The notes under the pieces are model-generated. The model made no database searches, was not told where the DNA came from, and saw only the letters and a list, made by a program, of their open reading frames with translations. The position numbers were made by a program, and so were the translations under genes. This document shows positions 30,287 to 35,968 of a DNA stretch of 35,968 bases, in pieces. Every line of letters begins with the position of its first letter. The first letter of the stretch is position 1. The stretch is from positions 1-35,968 of the forward strand of contig CALWXG010000023.1 of NCBI GenBank assembly GCA_944385435.1, given 5' to 3'. The stretch is from an uncultured Oscillospiraceae bacterium. Lineage in GTDB: Bacteria; Bacillota; Clostridia; Oscillospirales; Oscillospiraceae.

Positions 30287-31588
30287 ATGTTGGATATCAG
30301 ATTTATCCGGGAAAACCCGGAGGCCGTGAAGGAAAACATCAAAAAGAAATTTCAGGACGAAAAGCTCCCCCTGGTGGACCAGGTCATTGAGCTGGACAGG
30401 CGCAACCGGGATGCCATGACCGAGGCAAACAACCTCAGAGCCGCCCGAAACAGCCTTTCCAAGCATGTGGGCGTCCTCATGGGCCAGGCAAAAAAAGACC
30501 CCTCCAAACTGGAGGAGGCAGAGGCGGCCAAAGCCCAGGTGAAGGCAAATGCGGAGCGGCTGGCCGAGCTGGAAAAGCTGGAGACGGAACTGGCCGCGGA
30601 GATCCACAAGATTCTGCTGGTGATCCCCCAGATGATCGATCCCTCCGTTCCCATCGGTCCTGACGACTCCGCCAACGTGGAGGTGGAGCGCTTCGGCGAG
30701 CCTGTGGTGCCCGACTACGAAATTCCCTACCACACGGACATCATGGACCGCTTTGACGGCATCGACCTGGACGCGGCCGGCCGGGTGTCCGGCGCGGGCT
30801 TCTACTATCTCATGGGGGACATCGCCCGGCTCCACGAGGCGGTGCTGGCCTATGCCAGGGACTTTATGATCGGCAAGGGCTTCACCTTCTGCATCCCCCC
30901 CTTCATGATTCACGGCAACGTGGTGGAGGGCGTCATGAGCCAGACGGATATGGACGCCATGATGTACAAGATCGAAGGGGAGGATCTCTACCTCATCGGA
31001 ACCAGCGAGCACTCCATGATCGGTAAATTCATCGACCAGATCATTCCCGAGGACAAGCTGCCCCAGACCCTCACCTCCTACTCCCCCTGCTTCCGGAAAG
31101 AGAAGGGCTCCCACGGCATTGAGGAGCGGGGCGTCTACCGCATCCACCAGTTTGAGAAGCAGGAGATGATCGTGGTCTGCAAGCCCGAGGAGTCCATGGA
31201 CTGGTACGAGAAGATGTGGCGCTGGTCTGTGGAGCTGTTCCGCTCCATGGACATCCCCGTGCGGCAGCTGGAGTGCTGCTCCGGCGATCTGGCCGACCTG
31301 AAGGTGAAGAGCTGCGACATCGAGGCCTGGTCTCCCCGTCAGAAGAAATATTTTGAGGTTTGCTCCTGCTCCAACCTGGGAGACGCCCAGGCCCGCCGTC
31401 TAAAAATGCGGGTGAAGGGGGAAAACGGAACCTATCTGCCCCACACCCTGAACAACACCGTGGTGGCTCCCCCCCGGATGCTCATCGCCTTCCTGGAGAA
31501 CAATCTCCAGGCCGACGGCACCGTGAAGATCCCCCAGGTGCTCTGGCCCTATATGGGCGGCACCCAGGTGCTGGTACCCAAGCATTGA
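30287..31588 (+). CDS. serS: Seryl-tRNA synthetase
   Basis: A 433-residue class II aminoacyl-tRNA synthetase: MLDIRFIRENPEAVKENIKKK, N-terminal antiparallel coiled coil (about 30-110), TSEHSMIGKF, motif 2 CFRKEKGSHGIEERG, and motif 3 with APPRMLIAFLENN. Around motif 2 it differs from the Bacillus form (SHGIEERGVYRIHQFEKQE in place of the usual AGRDTRGLIRQHQFxKVE). The region before motif 3 carries CCSGDLADLKVKSCDIEAW, suggesting a distinct SerRS clade. AAAGGTGAG precedes the ATG. No T-box leads it. It is probably co-transcribed from the par operon. Confidence 0.95.
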   Translation: MLDIRFIRENPEAVKENIKKKFQDEKLPLVDQVIELDRRNRDAMTEANNLRAARNSLSKHVGVLMGQAKKDPSKLEEAEAAKAQVKANAERLAELEKLETELAAEIHKILLVIPQMIDPSVPIGPDDSANVEVERFGEPVVPDYEIPYHTDIMDRFDGIDLDAAGRVSGAGFYYLMGDIARLHEAVLAYARDFMIGKGFTFCIPPFMIHGNVVEGVMSQTDMDAMMYKIEGEDLYLIGTSEHSMIGKFIDQIIPEDKLPQTLTSYSPCFRKEKGSHGIEERGVYRIHQFEKQEMIVVCKPEESMDWYEKMWRWSVELFRSMDIPVRQLECCSGDLADLKVKSCDIEAWSPRQKKYFEVCSCSNLGDAQARRLKMRVKGENGTYLPHTLNNTVVAPPRMLIAFLENNLQADGTVKIPQVLWPYMGGTQVLVPKH

Positions 31589-31596
31589 CTGGCAGC

Positions 31597-31875
31597 TCAG
31601 CTGTGCGCAGACAGCCCCAGCTGAAGGCCCATGGCCAATCCCTGGCAAAACAGCATGTAGTTTCTCATGGACCAATGCTCCTCAATATTCCCCATGTACT
31701 TTTCAAATAAGGTGCGCTCTTCTCCCGTCAAGCAGTTCATAAGCTGACTGGCCTGCTCCTGCGCAAATTTTCCGCTATCCGCATAATCCCGCAAAGTATC
31801 TTCATCCCGCAGCCATCTGTTGAGATCGGGACTATTGGAAGCGTAGTTGTAAAGCACCTCGAAAAGTGTTATCAT
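31597..31875 (-). CDS. Small acidic protein, possibly DUF6809-like
   Basis: A 92-residue helical soluble protein (MITLFEVLYNYASNSPDLNRW, then LTGEERTLFEKYMGNIEEHWS and a C-terminal FCQGLAMGLQLGLSA). The C-terminal glycine/leucine helix resembles small DUF6809-type proteins often found near gut-clostridial regulators. That family call is tentative. AAAGGGG precedes the ATG at 31875. Its promoter is a perfect TTGACA-17-TATAAT with a palindrome in the spacer, divergent from an XRE gene. This suggests tight repression by that regulator. Confidence 0.75.
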   Translation of the reverse strand: MITLFEVLYNYASNSPDLNRWLRDEDTLRDYADSGKFAQEQASQLMNCLTGEERTLFEKYMGNIEEHWSMRNYMLFCQGLAMGLQLGLSAHS

Positions 31876-31923
31876 GAGACAAAATCCCCTTTCTTTCTAT
31901 GTCTACAATTGAGCGTTTCCTAA

Positions 31924-31952
31924 ATTATATCTGCTCAGTTTTGAGCTGTCAA
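31924..31952 (-). promoter_or_regulatory. Perfect sigma-A promoter with internal operator
   Basis: Minus strand TTGACA (31952-31947), 17 bp, TATAAT (31929-31924). The spacer holds GCTCA-N4-TGAGC (31933-31946). A further TTGAGC half-site is at 31909-31914, in the transcribed leader. Confidence 0.88.
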
Positions 31953-31970
31953 GAGAAAAGAGGCTAAATT

Positions 31971-32189
31971 ATGGCAAAAGTAAACGAAAGATTGAAGGAA
32001 TGCCGGAAAAGAGCAAATCTTCGCCAATCCGACGTAGTGGAAAACACAGGCATCACCTACTCCACCTACCGCCGCTATGAGCGGGGTGGATCGGAGCCAA
32101 CCCTGTCCGATGCCGCCCGCATCGCAGATCTGTTCAAAGTCTCTCTGGATTATCTCGCGGGCAGAACTGATGAGCCCCCCGAACTGTAA
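31971..32189 (+). CDS. Small XRE-family repressor
   Basis: A 72-residue protein that is almost entirely a Cro/C1-type helix-turn-helix (LRQSDVVENTGITYSTYRRYERGG, then PTLSDAARIADLFKVSLDYLAGRTDEPP). No extra domain. Divergent from the small acidic protein, with the likely operator lying in the shared 95-bp gap. GAGG precedes the ATG by about eight bases. Its own promoter is not clear. It may read through the same region from the opposite side. Confidence 0.9.
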   Translation: MAKVNERLKECRKRANLRQSDVVENTGITYSTYRRYERGGSEPTLSDAARIADLFKVSLDYLAGRTDEPPEL

Positions 32190-32257
32190 AGCCGGGCACC
32201 CGGCTTCACGAAAACCGATTCCGGATTTTTGAATAAAAAGAAAAAGTTGGTCGTACT

Positions 32258-32689
32258 ATGAAAAAGTTTCTCCAGGAATTCAAGGCCTTTGCCATGCGGG
32301 GCAACGTGCTGGATATGGCCGTCGGCGTTGTCATCGGCGGCGCGTTCGGTAAAATCTCCACTTCCCTGGTCAATGACATCATCATGCCCATCATCAGCCG
32401 GATCACCGGCGGAATTGATTTTACCGCCTGGAAGATCGTCCTGGCCCAGGCGGTGCTGGACGCGCAGGGGGCTGAAATCAGCCCTGAGGTGGCCATCAAC
32501 TTCGGCAACCTGATCTCCGTGGTGCTGGACTTCATCATCATCGCCTTTGTTATCTTCTGCGTCATCAAGGCCATCAACCGCCTCCACAAGAAGCCGGAGG
32601 AGGCGCCCCCCGCGCCGCCCGAGCCCTCCGCAGAAGAAAAGCTGCTCACCGAAATCCGGGATCTGCTGAAGGAGCAGACCAAGGGCTGA
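32258..32689 (+). CDS. mscL: Large-conductance mechanosensitive channel
   Basis: A 143-residue inner-membrane channel that opens on hypo-osmotic shock. [33 protein letters not shown] covers the N-terminal amphipathic helix and the constriction of TM1. TM2 is [20 protein letters not shown], and the C-terminal bundle follows after a Pro/Glu linker. Length fits the family (about 136). No good Shine-Dalgarno sequence precedes the ATG, which is unusual here and suggests modest translation. A short GC hairpin without a U-run (32190-32208) separates it from the XRE gene. Confidence 0.96.
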   Translation: MKKFLQEFKAFAMRGNVLDMAVGVVIGGAFGKISTSLVNDIIMPIISRITGGIDFTAWKIVLAQAVLDAQGAEISPEVAINFGNLISVVLDFIIIAFVIFCVIKAINRLHKKPEEAPPAPPEPSAEEKLLTEIRDLLKEQTKG

Positions 32690-32713
32690 GCATACACATG
32701 TTAGGAGGATATT

Positions 32714-33073
32714 ATGGCAGAGTCTGAGCGCAGACCGGAACCGCAGGAAGAGAGCTCATCCGCTTATACCCCGGCCTCGTTTGAAAAAAGAACTGCGGCC
32801 TGGATGGGCATCGCCTACATGCTGATGCTACTCTTTCTGGTCACCTTTACTATCTTTACCGGAAAGCAGATGCCGGGGACCTTTCCCCTCTTTCTGATTC
32901 CTGTGGCCGGAGCCGGACTTGTCATCGCCATTTACCGGCAAAAGAAAGGAACAGCCCCGGGCGGAATCGTACTCACGGTACTGATCATTCTCCTGTGCAT
33001 CGCAGCCATTGTCTTTGCACTTCTGGCCGGAGGTCCCGCCCTGGTGCACGCCATTCAGAACGCCTATGACTGA
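32714..33073 (+). CDS. Small three-span membrane protein, unknown function
   Basis: A 119-residue protein: a hydrophilic N-terminal tail of about 25 residues (Glu/Ser/Pro-rich), then three hydrophobic segments (about 30-48, 57-73, 84-108). GGAGG is eight bases before the ATG. Its final eight bases overlap the start of rsmG (ATGACTGA), so expression is coupled. I do not recognise the family. Confidence 0.8.
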   Translation: MAESERRPEPQEESSSAYTPASFEKRTAAWMGIAYMLMLLFLVTFTIFTGKQMPGTFPLFLIPVAGAGLVIAIYRQKKGTAPGGIVLTVLIILLCIAAIVFALLAGGPALVHAIQNAYD

Positions 33074-33791
33074 TACCAAACACATGGAATCCATCATCGC
33101 CTCCGGGCTGGCCCAGCTGCTTTCCCGGAACTGCGGGGAAGCTGCCCCTGCCCTTCTGGCGGAATATGGACAAGCATTGCTGGAAAAAAATCAGGTGATG
33201 GACCTGACCGCCATCACCGATCCCACCGACGTGGCAACCCTGCATATGCTGGATTGCGCGGCCTTGTTGAACTGCGGGGATTTTTCCGAAAAAAACCTGA
33301 TTGACGTGGGCTCCGGAGCGGGATTTCCCGGAATGGTGCTTCAGCTGCTGGTTCCCTCCCTGTCTGTCACCGTGCTGGACAGCCTGCAAAAACGGCTGAC
33401 CTGGCTGGACGAGCTGGCCGGAAACTTCGGACTGCCCCTCCGGACTGTGCACGGCCGGGCGGAAGAAGCCGGACAGGACCCTGCCTACCGGGAGCAATTT
33501 GACCTGGCCACAGCCCGGGCAGTGGCAGACCTGCGCCTGCTCAGCGAACTGTGCCTGCCCTTTGTCCGGGTGGGCGGACAGTTTCTTGCCATGAAAAGCG
33601 CAGACAGCGCCGCGGAACTGGATGCGGCCCAAACTGCAATCCAAACGCTCGGCGGTGAGGTGACGCACCTCTATGATTACACGATTCCCCACACCCAGGT
33701 GACGCACCGCATCATTGTGATCGAAAAACGCCGGCCGACCCCGGCAGTTTACCCACGCCGATGGGCAAAGATGCAGAAAAAACCCCTTTGA
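33066..33791 (+). CDS. rsmG: 16S rRNA (guanine-527 N7)-methyltransferase
   Basis: A 241-residue SAM-dependent methyltransferase modifying G527 of 16S rRNA. The SAM site is LIDVGSGAGFPGMVLQL (about 77-93), then VTVLDSLQKRLTWLDEL, and ATARAVADLRLLSELCLP in the catalytic half. The ATG at 33066 overlaps the preceding stop. It has no ribosome site of its own and relies on coupling. In many Firmicutes rsmG adjoins noc. Here five genes of unrelated function lie between, so the locus is rearranged. Length about 239 is normal. Confidence 0.95.
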   Translation: MTDTKHMESIIASGLAQLLSRNCGEAAPALLAEYGQALLEKNQVMDLTAITDPTDVATLHMLDCAALLNCGDFSEKNLIDVGSGAGFPGMVLQLLVPSLSVTVLDSLQKRLTWLDELAGNFGLPLRTVHGRAEEAGQDPAYREQFDLATARAVADLRLLSELCLPFVRVGGQFLAMKSADSAAELDAAQTAIQTLGGEVTHLYDYTIPHTQVTHRIIVIEKRRPTPAVYPRRWAKMQKKPL

Positions 33792-33887
33792 AGCGGATTT
33801 CCCCCCGACTCCAGCAAGGAAAACCGGGCTGCACTTGAACAAAGAGGTTCCTTTCGTATCTTTTGGATAATTTTAATCATTTTTCTG

Positions 33888-33916
33888 TTGCTAACTTTGT
33901 CTATTCATGATATGAT
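33888..33916 (+). promoter_or_regulatory. Promoter of the MinD-like/MgsA-like pair
   Basis: TTGCTA (33888-33893), 17 bp, TATGAT (33911-33916) with extended TGA. Confidence 0.7.
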
Positions 33917-33943
33917 TTCAGATGAGTGGGAAGGAGGCCCCTT

Positions 33944-34681
33944 ATGGGAACCGCCATCATGGTAACATCGGGAAAAGGCGGCACCGGCAAAACGTCCCTG
34001 ACGGCTGGAGTCGCTTCCTGCCTGGCCGCGCTGGGCCACAGAGTTCTGTGCATCGACCTTGACATCGGTCTGCGCAATCTGGACATCGCCTTAGGGCTGG
34101 CCGACCGGGCTGTTATGGATTTCAGCGACGTCATGGAACTGCGCTGTCCCCTTCTCACTGCATCCATTGAACACCCGGATATCCGGGGGCTCTATTTATT
34201 GACCGCACCGCTCTCTTTGGACCACCTGGACCAGGAGTCATTCAATCGCCTGGTTGCCGATGCCAAGGATTGTTTCGATTTTGTTTTCATGGACTCCCCT
34301 GCCGGTTTGGGAGACGGCTTTCAGCTGGCGATGGGGGCAGCGGACCGGGCCATTGTGGTCTCTGCCACCGACCCCGCAGCGCTCCGGGATGCCCAGATGG
34401 CGGTATCTCAGCTCATCGGGCAAATCCATCAGCTGCACCTGGTTATGAACCGGGTACAGCCGAAGCTGATCAGCAAGCTGCGTACCTCCATTGACAGCGC
34501 CATGGATACCGCTGGCCTGCCCTTGCTGGGCGTCGTTCCAGAGGACCAGACGGTGACCATGGCAGCCGCGTCCGGCGTTCCATTGGTGCTCATGACTTAC
34601 AAGGGTGCGGCGCCCGCATACCTGAACATTGCGCGGCGTCTTCTGGGCAGGAAAGTTCCCTTGCTGCGCATCCGCTCATGA
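33944..34681 (+). CDS. MinD-like ATPase
   Basis: A 245-residue MinD/ParA-family ATPase with the deviant Walker A SGKGGTGKTS, the MinD-type LDIGLRNLDIALGL, VFMDSPAGLG, and VVSATDPAALRDA. The C-terminus (NIARRLLGRKVPLLRIRS) is basic and hydrophobic and could serve as a weak membrane anchor, as in MinD. Family knowledge points to cell-division site placement, but no minC, minE or divIVA gene lies in the window. The ATG at 33944 has AAGGAGG upstream. An in-frame start 18 bases earlier was rejected. The methylglyoxal-synthase-like gene follows by 33 bp and is probably co-transcribed. Confidence 0.85.
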   Translation: MGTAIMVTSGKGGTGKTSLTAGVASCLAALGHRVLCIDLDIGLRNLDIALGLADRAVMDFSDVMELRCPLLTASIEHPDIRGLYLLTAPLSLDHLDQESFNRLVADAKDCFDFVFMDSPAGLGDGFQLAMGAADRAIVVSATDPAALRDAQMAVSQLIGQIHQLHLVMNRVQPKLISKLRTSIDSAMDTAGLPLLGVVPEDQTVTMAAASGVPLVLMTYKGAAPAYLNIARRLLGRKVPLLRIRS

Positions 34682-34714
34682 ATTCAGACCAGAACAGAAA
34701 GGATGAGTTTCCTC

Positions 34715-35128
34715 GTGAATATCGCATTGATGAGCCATGACAATAAAAAGGAACTGATGGTGCAGTTCTGCATTGCATACTGCGGCATTCTCTCCAAACA
34801 TACCGTGTGCTCTACCAACCGAACCGGTCGTCTTGTGGCGGAAGCCACCGGACTGCCCGTCCAGCTGTTCTTATCCCACGCCCACGGCGGCAGCCAGCAG
34901 ATCGGCGCCCGCATCGCCTACGATGAAATTGACATGGTGCTGTTCTTCAATGACCCCAACTCGGATGAACTGGATCAGGATATGCGCTATATCACCAATC
35001 TGTGCGATCAGCACAATGTGCCCTTCGCCACCAATGCGGCCACAGCAGAAATGCTGATCCACGGTCTGGCCAGAGGAGATTTGGACTGGCGCGAACTGAT
35101 CCGGCCCACCACTCCCCTGAAGGTCTGA
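34715..35128 (+). CDS. Methylglyoxal-synthase-like protein lacking the catalytic Asp
   Basis: A 137-residue MgsA-fold protein (MNIALMSHDNKKELMVQF, RLVAEATGLPV, GGSQQIGARI, FFNDP, PFATNAATAEMLIHGL). MgsA turns dihydroxyacetone phosphate into methylglyoxal. The normal motif GGDQQ, holding the catalytic Asp (Asp71 in E. coli), reads GGSQQ here (Ser60). The phosphate-loop TGTTG reads TNRTG. Other Asp residues (Asp9, and the one in FFNDP) are kept. The start was set at GTG 34715 because AAAGGATG is then eight bases away and the N-terminus matches the family. An ATG at 34703 overlaps the ribosome site. Activity is doubtful. Confidence 0.85.
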   Translation: MNIALMSHDNKKELMVQFCIAYCGILSKHTVCSTNRTGRLVAEATGLPVQLFLSHAHGGSQQIGARIAYDEIDMVLFFNDPNSDELDQDMRYITNLCDQHNVPFATNAATAEMLIHGLARGDLDWRELIRPTTPLKV

Positions 35129-35139
35129 TCGGAAAGACA

Positions 35140-35460
35140 ACTACCGCGCAGAATCCGGATGAGTAGCGTTTACACCGCCGGACAGAGAGGGTGCGGGTGC
35201 GGAGCCGTCGTGAGCAGCGAGCATAAACCAAAGCGAGCGTTGCGAACAGGCGGAGCCCAACGCCATGCTGAGAGCGCCTACGGCAAGGAAAACGGGAAAG
35301 ACACCGGAGGAGCGGACCCGGAGACGGGTGCGGTCCCCTTCCCGCAACAGAAGGTTGAGGGCGCGCGCTGCGCGCTGAATGTGGGTGGCACCACGAAGTA
35401 TTGCATGGCAATGCTCTCGTCCCATGAACCGATCGCTCATGGGATGAGAGCATTGTTTTC
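35140..35460 (+). promoter_or_regulatory. T-box leader of hisS with terminator
   Basis: The 400-base gap before hisS contains a stem I start with GATGAGTAG and ACAGAGAGG, a long GC-rich middle with several stems, and the T-box GGGTGGCACCACG (35383-35395). A terminator closes it, pairing 35409-35427 with 35437-35455 (19 bp, one G-U), followed by TTTT. It should let hisS be transcribed when tRNA-His is uncharged. A CAT at 35222-35224 is a possible His specifier, but I could not prove the loop. No promoter was identified. Confidence 0.85.
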
Positions 35461-35528
35461 CCGTTTGACATCGGTTATTTACAGACAATTTGTAATTTAT
35501 CATCTATAGTCTACAAGGAGTAATCAAT

Positions 35529-35968
35529 ATGGCAAAACAAAAGCCCCGCACCCTCTCCGGTTTTATGGAACTGCTGCCGGAGCGGCAGGTGCAGTTTGAC
35601 CGGATGATGGAGTTGCTGCGCCGCAGTTATTCCCTCTACGGCTTCACCCCCCTGGACACCCCGGTGATCGAAGCCAGCGAAGTGCTGCTGGCCAAGGCCG
35701 GCGGCGAGACGGAAAAGCAGATCTACCGCTTCACCAAGGGGGACACCGACCTGTCCCTGCGCTTTGACCTGACTGTCCCTCTGGCCAAATATGTGGCCCT
35801 GCACTATTCACAGCTCTCCTTCCCCTTCCGCCGGTTCCAGATCGGCAAAGTGTACCGGGGGGAGCGGGCCCAGCGGGGACGGTTCCGGGAGTTCTATCAG
35901 GCGGACATCGACATCATCGGGGACGGCAAGCTGGACATTGTCAACGAGGCGGAAATCCCCTCCATTAT
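35529..35968 (+). CDS. hisS: Histidyl-tRNA synthetase (N-terminal part, runs past window end)
   Basis: About 147 residues of a class II aminoacyl-tRNA synthetase: [15 protein letters not shown] (motif 1 region), [14 protein letters not shown], and motif 2 [19 protein letters not shown] followed by [18 protein letters not shown] lies seven bases before the ATG. The reading frame is open to the window end. Control by the T-box just upstream supports HisS rather than the HisZ regulatory paralogue, though the two share this region. Confidence 0.9.
   Translation, partial: MAKQKPRTLSGFMELLPERQVQFDRMMELLRRSYSLYGFTPLDTPVIEASEVLLAKAGGETEKQIYRFTKGDTDLSLRFDLTVPLAKYVALHYSQLSFPFRRFQIGKVYRGERAQRGRFREFYQADIDIIGDGKLDIVNEAEIPSI

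Noticed and set aside
35159-35509. A 116-codon frame through the hisS leader
   Set aside because: It runs through T-box and terminator structures, and its codons follow RNA structure rather than a protein.
1-35968. tRNA genes, integrase or prophage genes
   Set aside because: No tRNA-like cloverleaf or TTCGANNC arm with matching stems was noticed in the gaps, and no phage structural or recombinase motifs are present.

Overview
The window looks like chromosomal DNA of a GC-rich anaerobic Clostridia, most plausibly an Oscillospiraceae-type gut bacterium (Flavonifractor / Intestinimonas / Lawsonibacter-like). This is inferred from the Gram-positive style Noc plus ParABS locus, T-box and Mn2+ riboswitch control, strong AGGAGG ribosome sites, and a thiolase plus two-subunit CoA-transferase set typical of butyrate-forming anaerobes. 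I see no tRNA or rRNA genes, CRISPR arrays, transposases or prophage. The window starts inside an ABC ATPase gene and ends inside hisS.

Layout. 1-994 (-): a YtrA-type GntR repressor and the ABC ATPase it probably controls. 1268-8507 (+): an HD-domain protein, prs, pth, mfd and a PrsA-like foldase lipoprotein. 8550-11452: a yybP-ykoY-like (Mn2+) riboswitch with its terminator, leading a SERCA-type P-type ATPase. 11703-14479: acetyl-CoA acetyltransferase and CoA-transferase subunits A and B. 14650-19810: two paralogous XRE-plus-membrane regulators flanking an orphan LuxE/LuxC fatty-acid-reductase pair, then a small CPHC redox protein. 19893-20348: tadA, followed by a tandemly duplicated promoter/terminator module that may encode two small RNAs. 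20768-26560 (-): xpt, a BMP-family lipoprotein, a double-NBD ATPase and two permeases, read as a purine/nucleoside scavenging block.

26897-31588: noc, parA, parB, a membrane-anchored coiled-coil protein and serS, with three parS sites between noc and parA and a fourth before serS. 31597-32189: a divergent small-protein/XRE pair with an operator inside a consensus promoter. 32258-35128: mscL, a small membrane protein, rsmG, a MinD-like ATPase and a divergent methylglyoxal-synthase homologue. 35140-35968: a T-box leader and the start of hisS.

The leads I would follow first are the luciferase-less LuxE/LuxC operon, the duplicated sRNA-like modules at 20357-20706, the MgsA homologue that has lost its catalytic Asp, the shared operator-like element upstream of both XRE-membrane genes, and the uncharacterised coiled-coil protein in the par operon. 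No wholly new multi-gene system is obvious; most of the window is housekeeping with unusual details.
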